Source: Branchinecta lynchi (lineage: Eukaryota > Arthropoda > Branchiopoda > Anostraca > Branchinectidae). Taken from it: 64,000 nucleotides of DNA. The position numbers and the translations under genes were made by a program. The notes below the pieces were generated by a model. The model did no database searches and was not told the DNA's origin. It saw nothing but the letters and a program-made list of their open reading frames with translations. The DNA lies in the NCBI GenBank assembly GCA_023053575.1, contig JAKZAP010000015.1, forward strand, positions 16,178,142 to 16,242,141, in the 5' to 3' direction. Shown in pieces: positions 21,488-32,921 of this stretch (positions are counted from its first letter, which is position 1; each line of letters starts with the position of its first letter).

Positions 21488-23329
21488 GTTAGTTGGCAGT
21501 CTTATGACCTTCTGTTCGATTCTGTGATTTTGTAGCATAATTAGACTGTCAAGTTTGTTCGTCAAGCAGTTCTCCTGACTATTTATTTACAGCAGATTTC
21601 TGTTACAGGAGGGGTAGGCTACCTGAGGTCCCGAGTCCTGACCTCGTTTTTATACTACCTTGAATGTTGCCACAAGAATGTTAAGATGAAGTTTTTACAT
21701 GCTGTCCTGAAAGTAAAGAAGCAAAATATGACTTTTTTCAACAGTCATGTGCCCAAAAATATTCAAATTCTGGGTCTTTTCTTTGTTTTTAAGCTTCTTT
21801 GAAACGGGATTTTCTGGCTATTGACTTTTGGAACCCTACCTTTTTTGTCATTTATTATCATTCATAATTGCATGTAAATTCAGTTAAAAAAATGTACCTG
21901 AAATTTCCTAGAAAGAATTTTATTGATACCAAGGGCTGAATATACATTGTGTACTACACCAGTAAATAGCTTGTTCTTCGAACTTGAGCTTCATATTCCC
22001 AGTTTCTCTTATAATCCATGTGCCGCTGCTTCCAATGATAAAAACTAACACCCAGTTTCAATAAATATTACAAGATAAAATGGAGGCTGCCATGCATTCG
22101 GCTAATGGTTACTGTGTGATGTCATCATTCTCAGAAAACTTTGCACCGCAAAATTATGCTATTTTTGAACACGTGCTAGCGATGAGTGTTTTTGTAATTG
22201 AAATTTGGAGTACTAAGCAGCAAGTTAGTGAGGTATTAGTTGCATTTTTTTATCTGTTCTGTTCGCTGTTTTCTCTCCGTTTATATTTGTCCCATTTTTG
22301 TCAAAACACGGAACACTCTGTTTCTCATTTTCCCGTTTTTGTACGCTGTTCTGTGTTCCGTGTTCTCTGTTCCGCTGTCTGTTTTGCAAAACACGGAACT
22401 CGCTCTCCTAGCATGTTTTATCACTATTCAGATAGAAAATAGCAGATTCGCAGATAGAAAAGAAAGAGTTGCAGAAGTTTGGAGGATAAAGCTGGATCCT
22501 AAAGTATGGTTGTTTTGGAATTTAATTTGAAATTTAACAGATTTCCTGCCCAAGACATGCTTAGGATCCTAAATTTGTGTTTTCGGCAGAACAGCGACAA
22601 AACACTGAACAGCGTAAGCAAAATTACGTTTTTTAACCAAACCAGACAACTGTGAACACAGTACACCCAGAGACAAAAAAAACGCAACTATTACTGAACT
22701 CAAACGAAAGCTAAAGTTCAGGAGAATCATGATCCTATCACCAAAAGATCAGAACTTGAAAGTTATTTTTTTAGTAGCTACCCTAAATGAGGTGATCTTG
22801 TTTAAAAAGAAAAATATGTTTAACTAGAAACATTTAAGCAATATTTCTTTATCCAATATGTAAAACATTGAATTATCTTCAATCTAGTATGTCTGTCATA
22901 TTTGTTGGTTCCTCTTTAAGCCAGATAGATTATTCTGAAGGAAAGAGTTCTCTGGAAATTTGAAATCTTGTCTGAGATATGATACCCCTCCTGTTTGCTT
23001 ATGTGAATGTCAACTGGGAATGACCACCGAAGTAAAAACTAAAGCCCAAACCAGGCATTTTTTTTTACTATGAATACTTGTAATAACCACTCCGGCTTTT
23101 GTCAGTTTATGATTATTTTGCTGATTCATGGCTGAAAGTGACTCGTCTGACACCCGGTTTGCTTTTTATAATTTCAAAAGTTTGCCTCGAGGAATGCACC
23201 TTCAATGGAGAAGATGGCAGTCTGAACCTTGGCTTGGCTTGGCAGGGTAAAGACAAGCGGCGTTAGCCCTCTGCGCCACCAAATTAAACAGATTTGTAAA
23301 TATTTTGGCATATAACCACAAACAATCAT
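21488..23329. other. KDM7 intron 1, left part
   Basis: I see no gene. Near 22270-22390 there are repeats around ACACGGAAC and its complement. Otherwise it is unassigned. Confidence 0.35.
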
Positions 23330-23885
23330 CAAAGGAGTGATTCTGAAATCCCATGTAAGAAAACAGTCCTGTTCGGGACACTGCTTCTACTTCTTCTTTG
23401 AATCGTCCAAAATCCAAAGTATTCCTGGTATTAACCTGAACAGACAGTACGAAACCTTTCTCATTAAATCGAGCTCTGGCTCGCAAACCTACGACATTCT
23501 GACAGCAAATGTTCTGTTGTCTCGACGATGCCAATACACACTGGATGAGGACAATTTGGAGTCTAGTTCAAACCGTGCTTCCTTTCAACCGACATACAAT
23601 GGTTAAATTTGCCATCCTGCGATATTTTTAAACCTGGTAATTTTCCTTACAATTTCCTCTTCAAACAGATCAAGAATCCAAGTTATAGGGTGATTTAGGG
23701 CTTCTTTAGCCATTTAGTCAGCTTCATCATTTCCGGCAATACCAACGTGGGATGGTATCCACTGAAATCTAATGGTGAAACCGAGACTCATAAGGTCCAG
23801 GACATCCGATTTGAGCTGTCGAATATGAATACTTGATGATGTAAGTCCGAACCTGCAGATGCTTTCAAAAGAAGGACCTTTTCAG
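23330..23885 (-). pseudogene. RNase H remnant of a non-LTR retrotransposon
   Basis: On the - strand, frame fragments include GFTIRFQWIPSHVGIAGNDE followed by AD, a stop and MAKEALNHP. The (F/L)xWIPSHVGIxGNExAD signature is the RNase H C-terminal motif of Jockey/I-type elements. Stop codons and frame changes show it is dead. Confidence 0.7.
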
Positions 23886-24067
23886 TAATCAAAACCAAAG
23901 AATGTTAATTGAATATCTTCTTCAAGTTTCTGTATTCCTGGAAAAAATTCTGCCAGGATAGGCTAACCCTGAAATAGTTGGCTGTTAGCTGATGTCCGTC
24001 CTCATTTAGCTGATATCCTTCCTCATTTAGAATGTGCTTCACGGGCTTGGCATTCTTCTCTTTCTGC

Positions 24068-24474
24068 AGAGCTCTCTGATTGCCTGGAAAATTTCCAAAA
24101 GAGAGCAGTGAGAATCGTTCTGGGTGATCATAATAGTTCATATGAAGAGGCTCTCATTAAACTTGACATTCCTAAATTAACTGAACGCAGAAAAACTCTT
24201 TCAAATAAGTTTGGAGCTAAGATAATGTGTTGTCCCCAGATGGCCCATCTATTCCCCCCTCCCGTCTTCCTTGCGTTGGTCCGAGAGGAATATTGGCAAT
24301 CAGTTTTCTTACGTAGTTACGTTTTACGTAGTTTTCATCCCATCATTTATTCCTGGTAAAATCTTGAAGTGTAATAGTTAATTTGTTTCGTGTCTGTGTA
24401 TATTTTGTAAATTTGTGTTCCACTTCTAGCTTTTAGCTATTTGGATTAAACTTGATTGATTGATTGATTGATAT
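24068..24474 (+). pseudogene. 3' end of a Jockey/CR1-like retrotransposon
   Basis: The C-terminal reverse-transcriptase tail is visible: a LENFQKRAVRIVLG segment, then SYEEALIKLDIPKLTERR. This is the usual end of CR1/Jockey ORF2. A short 3' UTR and a (TTGA)n tail follow, shared with 1352-1463. The element is strongly 5'-truncated. Confidence 0.75.
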
Positions 24475-26704
24475 CAAGTTTTTTATTTTTCTCTTCTGTT
24501 TTACTTTTTTGTATGCAAGTAACAAAGCCAAGGTAGTGGAACAGTTAAAAAAGTCTTTGGAAGCCTAAATTATAATAATAATAATAATTTATTTGTAACT
24601 CACTGCACAAAAACAATGTGAAGATAGTGGAGTAAAGAAGATAAAGAAACAAATAAACAACTGAAGAAACACTAGTACAACAAAATAAACACAAAAATCG
24701 ACAGACCAAACGTATCTTGAAGACTTGACTAATATACCGTAATAATATGCTGTTCTAACAGAAAGCTCATCTTTGTGGTGTTGTAGAAAAACTTTCGCCC
24801 ACTGTTCCTGGGATTGTCTGATATGTCCTTCAACCTCTTTGAAGTATGTCCTATCCTGTCTCGATTGTATATAATGAAGTATTGCAGGTCAAATGTTATC
24901 ATTTAGTAGCCCCATTCTCCACACAGTTTGATCCTTTGAACAAGGTCAAGTTTATCTACTTCATCAATGACCATTTTTCTAACTTCCTAGTCTTGCCCTT
25001 GACCTTTTCCATGTCAAAATATTACAGTTTTTAGAATTCCAAACTGCCTCGTGGTATAAAATACCATCATTCACAGCCTTGTAGGCATTGTCCAGCTTTC
25101 CCCTGTTGAATATTTCCTTTTTTTGTACATTTTCTTTATTGTTCCTAGTTAGAGCACTCTAAGACAAAATTAGGAAGAAAAACATAAAAAAATAGTGAAG
25201 ATACTGAGCTATAAATTCGTGGCAACATTGATACATAACAAGGCCTCAAACTGAGATATTACTTTTGCTTTTTCAAGCCATAGATTCCTGAAGCCAGATC
25301 AAGAATGATTTGAATATATGTTTCCCAGTCAGCTTGAGCTCAAAGAATATTTATCCAGATCAAGATTATGTCTTTGAAAAAAAAAAAAAAAATACTTAAG
25401 CAAACAAAAATTCTCGAGGAAACATGAGAGCTATCAGAAAGGTGATTACATCTTTGGATTCAGCTTTTTAAGGGACTGTAATGAATATAGATTCAAGCTG
25501 GATTTAAGTAATAACTTTATTTTTGGCCGATTTTTTTTCATACTTTTCCAAAAATTTTGTCCATTGTTTGGCAGTGTTCCTTGTTAGGGCGTTTGACGGT
25601 AAAAGTTGTTGTTGTCTGTTGTCACAGTGCAAATAGTATCTTTCAGATGGGTATCCTCTTTGTCTTCCTTTGAAGGCTCTTTAGGGTGTGTAGGCTAATC
25701 AAGGTCAAGGTTTTTATTCTAAACTCTAACTGATACACAAACATTAATAACACGATACCCTGCACTTACAGTTATATCAGGGTTTGAACCGGAGAAAAGG
25801 AATACATTGAATGATTCAAACCCTTCCATAAAGTAAAATCGACCCAACGATGAATAGAACGATCACCACACGAAACCGCTAACACGGAGCGAAATCAATC
25901 CAAACAACAACAACAACAAAAATGTGGGAAGGGCCACAGAAAACCAGCAGTACCAGAGGAAACCAGATAAATATTAAAAAAAATATGAAATACAAATGTC
26001 ATTTGTCAGTTAAGCAAATTTTATTTTTCTAGGACCAGATCTGGATCAAATTTCTACGTTTTAGCTTAGGACCGGACCGGATCCTATCCTTTGAGAATCA
26101 AAGAAAATGAGCTAGTTACTCAAATGCTTACTGTCACTAGGTCAGGCAACCACAAACTGCTGATTTTCGGATACTCTATGCCAAACGCCGGGTAGGCTAT
26201 ACCTGATGTTTGGCATACCTTATGCTTAACGCTGGGCTAAATGGTGGAAACTGGAACCCAGTAAAAAATTGATCATTTGAGTGAAGCTCAGAAATCAACC
26301 AATCATAGTTTATCTGTAATGGGGTAGGTCAGGGTTAGGGTACCAACAGCTATCCAGCGTTTGGCATAGGATATCCAACATTAAGCATAGCTATGCCAAA
26401 CGCTAGATATACCTTGCGTTTGTCTTAGAGTATACAAGAATCTGGGATTTGTGGTTGACTGCACTAGATCTGACTATCAATGACCCTACCCTTCAGAAAA
26501 CTACCGTTCAGGCTTTGCTTTGTCTTGTGCTTTGCCAGGCAGGGTAGAGATGTAATAGCCCTAAGCTTCACTAAACTTATAACAGATAGTAACTTATTTT
26601 GGCAGACAGCATTCAAGTTAGAACAAAATGTGATTTTGAAATCTGCTGTTCGAGTCCTTCCTTAAGTTAAGCCCACCCCAAACCCTCCATATTCTATGAT
26701 ATTC
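24475..26704. other. KDM7 intron 1, right part
   Basis: No gene is seen. It holds (TAA)n near 24570, an A run at 25378-25391 and short CAA repeats near 25905. A repeated word, GCCAAACGC...ATACC, occurs at 26180-26420 in both orientations. Confidence 0.35.
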
Positions 26705-26708
26705 TTAA

Positions 26709-27082
26709 AGGACCTGGCTTACGTACAATACTATTGCAACGTACTTGCATAATCACTCCAAATATTTCTAAAACCGGAGACCCCAATTTCGTACGGTACA
26801 TTCTAACCCCTCTAGCAAAACGACGCTGATTTTCTCACTTGCTGTGTCTTGCTACCTTCGATGTGTATCACGCTGTCGGTGATTGTCTGCGAGAAGTTTT
26901 TCCATCAGAAAAAACGGTTAAGAAAATTGTTTCACTGTTTTCGCTACATGTCAACGGGTCTCGGAAAAAAGCTTAAAACAGCCAAAACCGTGGGTTATTT
27001 GTTGAAAGCACAGCGTAGTGTTAAAGTATTCAAATATTTTAAAATACTGTTAAGTTGAAGAGTAAATAGTGCGAGGGGGCCT
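26709..27082. repeat. TTAA-flanked MITE, best copy
   Basis: It is flanked by TTAA on both sides (26705-26708 and 27083-27086). The ends AGGACCTGG and, inverted, AGGCCCCC form short TIRs. Relatives occur at 937-1304 and 14500-14757. TTAA duplication suggests a piggyBac-type transposase, which is not encoded here. Confidence 0.65.
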
Positions 27083-27086
27083 TTAA

Positions 27087-27240
27087 TAGAATAGAATAGA
27101 ATAGTGTTTATTCAACCACGATTGGCCATATACGGATTTTTTATAGATACCACATACAAATATAATAATGCATTGCAAACATAATGAAACTACAACACAG
27201 AAAATAAACTACCCCCTATTTTAATCCCCCCTCACCGAAT
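27087..27240 (-). mobile_element. 3' tail of another non-LTR element
   Basis: (AATAG)4 is followed by TGTTTATTCAACCACG. Read on the - strand, this is a 3' UTR ending in a (CTATT)n tail. How far the fragment extends to the right is unclear. Confidence 0.45.
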
Positions 27241-27888
27241 CTCCCACCATTTTATTACTTTGTAGTTAGTCGATGTCAGTATACCAGGGAAGACCAGGGC
27301 CCAAAATGATCCGGAAAAGGGGACTCCTGGCACTGTCCTAGGAGATGGGCTCCTCTCCTGGTCGCTTATAGCAAGTTCGAATTGTTTCAGTAAGTGGGAG
27401 TGGTCCTCTATTATCCTGGACAATCAGTGGAGAAACCTTACTCGTCAGAACACTCTCTGACTCACAGGCCTGGAACATTCTCCGGTACCACTGCTCACTG
27501 GTCGAGGACTGTTTAGAATATGGTTCGAACTATATGTGTACCACCTGTCTTTCAGTCTTATAAAATATTAGGACCATTTCTTTGTAGCTCACGCATTAGC
27601 TCACTTTCTATTTCAGAGAAAGTAATTGAATTTGAACGTATCGAAGAGTTTAATGTTATTTATCCACATGTATCATCAGGTCATTTGTCGATCCACATAT
27701 GGGATATCTGTGTTCAAGAAAAATGATTTTTGGCATTGTGCATTAGATGCGCACTTAAACACCCCCCCCCCCCCCCCCAAAAAAAAAAGAGTGTTGGGTC
27801 ATCAGTGTGGTGATGAAAGAATTTGTTATTTCCAGTCAAGTATCCCATATTGGAGTTGTGGGATCTTTAATGACTATGTAATTTCTAG

Positions 27889-27974
27889 GTGTGTGAAGCT
27901 TTTTGAGCACCAGCAGTATGATGTTCAGTCATACAAGTGTTCCCAGTGCCGACCTCCAAATGGAAAAGTTAATT
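27889..27974 (+). CDS. KDM7: KDM7/PHF8-like demethylase, exon 2 (PHD finger, second half)
   Basis: The acceptor TTTCTAG precedes position 27889. The first base completes an Arg codon with CG from exon 1, then the frame reads CVKLFEHQQYDV and CSQCRPPNGK. Cys29, Cys45 and Cys48 complete the PHD zinc ligands. The spacing and the EHHAVDxDxYxCPxC-like arrangement match the KDM7 family. The donor GTAAGT follows at 27975, leaving one base (phase 1). Confidence 0.85.
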
Positions 27975-28228
27975 GTAAGTTTTGCCAATTTTACATTTGC
28001 ACATAGAGTTCATAATCCGCTTTGTCTATTTTCAAGTCAGGCTGAAACCCGGAACCTCCACCGGAGGTGCAGGTTCAGGGTTTAGTTGTTATACCTCTTT
28101 ACAAAGCAAAGTGGAGCGTTAAGCAAGAGATGGCTTAGGCGAGGGTCTTATTTAAATAAAATAAAAAAATGTAATAATCAGTTAGAATGAACAAACCGCC
28201 ATTTTCGCATGCCACTGATGTCTATCCC

Positions 28229-29680
28229 TTCGGCCAAGTGCCATATGGCGATCACAATTTCTGTCCGTCAGTCGGTCTGTCGGTCGGTCTGTCTGTCCCG
28301 GTTTCGCTAGTTCGGGCACTTCCAGATAAGCTAGGACGATGAAACTTGGCAGGCATATCAGGGACCGGACCAGATTAAATTATACATAGTCGCTTCCCTG
28401 ATCCGACCATCTGGGGGGGAGTGGAGGGAGGGGGAATCCGAAAAAATAGGTAAAATGAGGTATTTTTAACTGACGAATGGGTGATCGGATCTTAATGAAA
28501 CTTAATATATGGAAGGACCTCGTGTCTCAGACGTTCCATTTTAAATCCAGACCGGATCCGGTGACATTGGGGGGAGTTGGAGGGGGAACCTGAAATCTTA
28601 CAAAACGCTTAGAGTGGAGAGATCGGGATGAAACTTGGTGGAAAGAACAAGCACAAGCCCTAGATACGTGGTTGACATAATCGAACCGGATCCACTCACT
28701 TTGGGGGTGTTGGGGGGGGGGTCGAGTTTCTAGTGATCCCGTGATTTCGGTACTTCCTGATGTGCTTGGACGATGAAAATTGGCCGGCATGCCAGGGACC
28801 CGAACAGATTGACTTGAGAATAGTCGTTTCTCCCATCCGACCATCGGTGGGGGGGGGGGGGGGGTGATCAGATCTCAATGAAACTTGATATTTGGAAAGA
28901 CGCCGTGTCTCAGACGACCCAGTTAAAATTCGGATCGGATCTGGTGACTTTCGTGGGAGTGGGAGGGGGGAACCGGAAATTTTGAGAAACGCTTAGAGTG
29001 GAGGGATCGGATGAAACTTGGTGGGAAGAACCAGCACAAGTCCTAGATACACCGCCGGAACAGATTCGAACACTGTGGGGGGTTGGGAGGGGGGGGGGGT
29101 GATTTTTGCGATCGCGCAAGTTCGGAATCTCCTTATGTTCTAGGACGATAAAACGTGGAAGACGTATCAGGGACCCGAACAGACTGACTTGAGAATAGTT
29201 GTTTCCCCGATCCGACCATCATGGGCAGTCAAAGTTGATGGACGGGAAGAGGATAAGTCGGAGATGCGACATTTATGCTTCCGAGTCATATTCAGCCACG
29301 GTGGGCGGAGTTGGAAGGGGAGTCCCGGAAATTTTGTGGCTCGTGTGAGGGTCAAACAAGTGGAGTAATTTGAATGAAACTTAGAAGATACAGAGATCAT
29401 ATGCTCTAGATGACATATTTTAAGGTTCGAACCGGATTCAACCACGATGGGGGTGGGAGGGGGAGGAGAAGAAAAAAAATGCTCAGATTCGAGTGAAAGA
29501 TAGGTGGTAAGAGAAAGTGATTCAGATGATCCAGTTAGGAGTCCAGACCAGACTCGGCCGCGATATATGGGGAATTGGAAGGGGGTACGGGAAATCTTGG
29601 GCACGTCTAGGGACATAGCGAGTGGATTTCCTGGGTTGAAACTTGGAAGGTTGGCCACCTCCTCATAACAAGTACCATAT
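28229..29680. repeat. G-rich tandem array bounded by CAAGTGCCATAT
   Basis: It starts CAAGTGCCATATGGCGATC and ends ACAAGTACCATATGAGCTCG. Inside, roughly 150-bp units recur, each with a GATGAAACTTGG-like core and a run of 6 to 20 G next to GAGTTGGAGGGGG. ORFs predicted on the - strand are just poly-proline readings of the G runs. It lies in KDM7 intron 2. The same architecture recurs at 51656-53920. Confidence 0.7.
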
Positions 29681-29889
29681 GAGCTCGTAGCTCTTGTTCA
29701 TGATTGTCAATATAATTGTACCTTACCTTACCTTAGATTCGAGTCCCAGTTTTCAATCTTGCAAGCCATAAGCTTCAGTACAAAAATACAAGCTTAAGAC
29801 AAGCAACTTGGTGGCAATGAAAAGCTATTTACTTCAACTGGTCGAATGTAGTAGCTGGAGTTTATTCTGTGACGTCACTGAGGAAAAAG

Positions 29890-30560
29890 AGTCAAGTCCA
29901 TCCATACTTTTTTTGAATCATGGATTAGATAGATAATAATTTACTATTTATGCAAGCGGGTAGACTCTGTCAAAACATGTGCCATCTTACTAGCTTATAG
30001 AGCAATAGCTTAGGCTACAGTAGTTCTGCAAAAAGAGATCACAGGCCTATCTCCTTAGTCATCTGGGCTTTCTGCTAATCGAATTGTTTTTGGTATAAAA
30101 AAGAGTCGAGCGCTTTTATCCTGATTTTGAAATGTACGTCGATTCGACGATTGGTGAACTCACCTCGAGGATCCCAATTTCATTTCTTCACTGGCAGAAA
30201 GGACAAAGGGCTTAGTAAATAAACTGATAGTCCATCCTTACTAATGAAAAATGACAGTGCATGCATCTAGAATGTTTTTGAATAAGATATTAGATGGGTA
30301 ATAATTTACTATGTATGCAAGAGTTTTGTAGTCTACGTTTTCTGTCAGAAGAAATCAAATGCATCTCCCCTTATTACTCAGGGCCTTCTTCTTATTTTAC
30401 CTTTTTGGTAGAAAGAGTCGAGCGCTTTTATCCGAATTTTGTAATGTAGCCTACGTCAGTTCGACAAATGAGATTGGTTAACTCATCTCTGGGTACCAAT
30501 TTCTTTTCTTCACAGGCCTGGGCAGAAAGGAGAAAGGGGTTTGTCTATAAACATAAAAAT
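29890..30560. repeat. Tandem duplication of about 335 bp
   Basis: 29890-30225 and 30226-30560 are diverged direct copies. They share TAATAATTTACTAT, GAGTCGAGCGCTTTTATCC and the CACTGGCAGAAAGGA/CTGGGCAGAAAGGA segments. The right copy ends about 75 bp before KDM7 exon 3. Confidence 0.7.
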
Positions 30561-30635
30561 TAAACAAGGCCTTGGAAGATGGAGGTAGAAAAGGCGACTG
30601 GTATTGAGGAAAGGGTAATGAAGAAGTCATTTCAG

Positions 30636-30753
30636 ACAAGAAGAGAACCAACTGGCATCGATATGACTGGGCTGATCCAGATGCAGATGAGAAACCTATT
30701 GAAACAGGCTCTGTTACATTCACGAGAAAACTCTTGTCTCGAAGTTTTCTAAG
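30636..30753 (+). CDS. KDM7: KDM7/PHF8-like demethylase, exon 3 (PHD-JmjC linker)
   Basis: The acceptor CATTTCAG precedes 30636. Two bases complete a Tyr codon begun in exon 2. The frame then reads KKRTNWHRYDWADPDADEKP, followed by an IETGSVTFTRKLL block. NWHRYD and TGS..F.R.L are hallmarks of the KDM7 linker that positions the PHD finger relative to the JmjC domain. The donor GTAAGT at 30754 leaves AG (phase 2), which matches exon 4. The following 19.3-kb intron contains the Polinton. Confidence 0.87.
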
Positions 30754-31065
30754 GTAAGTTAATTCCACGTTGTACCTTACACTACACTCTCAGAAATTTC
30801 ATAATGGATAACACAAGGGTGGTACATACAACAGACAACACTTGGGATTTAATCTGTTGTGATCTTGAAAACGTTATGCTTGAAATATTATGCATAACAA
30901 GCATTGACGAAGAGCCAAAAATGCTGAAAATGTATCTTGCTAGCTTTTTTGTTTGTTTTCATGATATCGGAAATTCAGCAGATGCTTTTTTGGCTTTTTT
31001 TCGGCTCTTCCTAGCAATGCTTGTCATGCGTAACATTTAATGTATAATGTTGATCAGAGCCTCAC

Positions 31066-31510
31066 TGTTGTAGCAATAGTGCTGCCGCATCGCTGCTGCA
31101 GCACTTCTTTGCTTCTGCACAAGTTGCGTTTTTTGGATTGCACGATTTCTTCTTGGTTCAAGCAGCATCTTGTAGGGAAGAATGGATATGGCCGGCAAGC
31201 AAGTCCGCAGCCTCGTTTTTGTTGTAATACTGCTGCGTCGTCGCTCCTGCAGCACTTCTTTTGCTTTTGCACGAGATGCGTTTTTGGATTCACCGTCTGA
31301 AAGATTTCTTCTTGGTTGAAGCAGCACCTTGCCGGGAACCACTGACTTGAGCCTCTTTTTTGTTGCAATAGTGCTGCCGCATCGCTGCTGTGGCACTTCT
31401 TTGCTTTTGCACAAGATGCGTTTTTAGGTTCACTATTTCTTCTTGGTTGAAGTGGCAATAGCAGCATCTTGCAGGGAAGCACAGACTTTGTCGATGAGCG
31501 ATTTTCAAGA
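31066..31510. repeat. Three tandem units of about 145 bp
   Basis: Each unit contains GTTGCAATAGTGCTGCCGCA, a CTGCAGCACTTCTTTGC stretch, ATGCGTTTTT and TTTCTTCTTGGTTGAAG. The units start near 31066, 31208 and 31358. Fragments occur near 12920-12990. The ORFs on both strands are by-products of the repeat. Confidence 0.65.
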
Positions 31511-31755
31511 AACGCTGTCGTCTTCCTCGGAATAACTGCAGTGTAAAAATGAATGCAGAAGGAATCAGTCCGGAAGCGGTCGAGAACTGAACTTACAGCG
31601 TGCAACAAAAACGAGGCTTTGGTCGGCAAGCAAGTCTGCTATCCTCGAGAAGCGTTGCCGACTTCCTCGGAAGCACTGCAGTGCAAAAACGGATGTAGAA
31701 AGAATCAGCCTGGAAGCGGCCGAGAAGTGGACCTCCAGCGTGCAACAAAAACGAG
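31509..31755. repeat. Two tandem units of about 125 bp
   Basis: Both units contain CTTCCTCGGAA, CACTGCAGTG or ACTGCAGTG, GAAGCGG(T/C)CGAGAA and CAGCGTGCAACAAAAACGAG. A diverged inverted relative lies near 771-912. Confidence 0.6.
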
Positions 31756-32318
31756 TCCAGAAGTTTGAAATATATAACAGTGTATGAGTTGTGACGACAA
31801 ACGGTTGTGTTCTAAAGAAGTTACTAGCAGTTTTGATGCAAAGAGGAGGAGCCAGCCCTCTGTTGTGGTAGTCACTACCCTCTTCGGAGTGAAAATCGTA
31901 AAAGCGAGAGATTCCAGATAGCCGTTTTCGTCAAGACGAATCTGGAAGGTGAAGCCAGGCCAAAAATGTCTGGAAGGTGCCATAGAGGCGACCTATTCGA
32001 GAGACACCACAAATATGCAGATGGGGGATGAAAAGTTGGTTACTGCGATGCAAGAGATATTCGAAGTGTAAAGGGGACATCTAGGAAATATTGAAGAGCA
32101 TCAAATTTAGCTGTCATTCTTATAATGAAAATCTGGAAGGGTTGGCTTGATATGCGGAAGCCCCGGACGTCTGGTAATCTGGAAGGTGAAGCCTGGCTTC
32201 AACAGCGCGAACAGACGTCACCATTTTTCCTTGAATTCTTGCTGAACGTAGATAGGTTTTACTTCGCCATCATAAGTAAATTGTAACGGTCGTGAAACAA
32301 AATGTGGACTGAAAATGC
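31756..32318. other. KDM7 intron 3, before the Polinton
   Basis: No gene is seen. TCTGGAAGGTGAAGCC(T/A)GGC occurs twice (near 31939 and 32173), suggesting a small duplication. Confidence 0.35.
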
Positions 32319-32330
32319 TAAAGGCGTATT
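32319..32330. repeat. Left stub of the MITE that received the Polinton
   Basis: TAA (32319-32321) is followed by AGGCGTATT, the terminus of a MITE whose body continues at 46766-47134 beyond the Polinton. CGTATT at 32325-32330 is also the left copy of the Polinton target duplication. Confidence 0.7.
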
Positions 32331-32918
32331 AGTAGTTATATAAAGGGGGTTCTGGCCCACCCTTCCCCCAATTTCAAAACCCCATTTTAACATCAATTTC
32401 TTAAATTTTAACATCCTTTTTACCAAATTACCCCCCTTTTTAAGAACATTTTTATTTTCTTACTTCCAAAATAAAGGATACAAGAAATGAGAAATATTAC
32501 CCTTTACTACATATAAAATACTACAATGTACACTACTTCTTTTTTTTTTTACATTTTTCATTTTTTATTCAAATATTACTGAGTAAACAGTTCTAAATCC
32601 ACATATGTTTCTTTGTTCTTGTTTTCGCGTACAATAGGCTGCAAAACCAGATTTTTCTTTAAAAGTAATTCGTTAGCAATGGCATTATATTTCTGCGTTA
32701 TAAACAAATCACAGGGTTTGTCATTATGATTAATAACTACAACCAACTTATCACCATATTTTGTCTTAGCAATTCTCATTTTAACAATAGTATATTTCAA
32801 TCCTAGAACTAGTTCTTCTTTCCTGATTGTCTCATTGTATTTATTCATTCTGATTGTATTCAAGACTTCCTTTGTGGACTCCATTTATTAGGGGATGATT
32901 TTATTAAATAAAAATCCA
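32331..32918. repeat. Polinton left terminal inverted repeat
   Basis: It starts AGTAGTTATATAAAGGGGG and ends ...AAAAATCCA, matching the complement of 46173-46759. An A/T run is 11 bases here and 10 in the right copy. It contains a complete small gene (32576-32884). Confidence 0.93.
32576..32884 (-). CDS. Small terminal-repeat-encoded protein, left copy
   Basis: This 102-residue protein is encoded entirely inside the inverted repeat, so the element carries two identical copies (the other is 46207-46515). It has a KTKYGDKLVVVI strand-like segment near residues 41-52 and a DLFITQKYNAIANELL segment. Small proteins with a K-T-x-(Y/F)-G...VVV core are common in Polintons. The pattern suggests a small beta-barrel, perhaps nucleic-acid binding, but this is inference. 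The start lies in TAAATG like most genes of the element. Confidence 0.8.
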   Translation of the reverse strand: MESTKEVLNTIRMNKYNETIRKEELVLGLKYTIVKMRIAKTKYGDKLVVVINHNDKPCDLFITQKYNAIANELLLKKNLVLQPIVRENKNKETYVDLELFTQ

Positions 32919-32921
32919 GAC

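Noticed and set aside
24570..25400. Possible CRISPR-like or regulatory repeats
   Set aside because: Only simple (TAA)n and poly-A; this is an animal genome and there are no spaced identical repeats with unique spacers.
28527..29658. Several - strand ORFs with PPPPPTPPK-like segments
   Set aside because: They are translations of poly-G runs in a tandem array, overlap on shifted frames and have no domain.
31037..31768. Overlapping ORFs up to 191 codons on both strands
   Set aside because: They follow the period of the tandem units at 31066-31755 and share no known domain. Similar peptide words recur because the DNA repeats.
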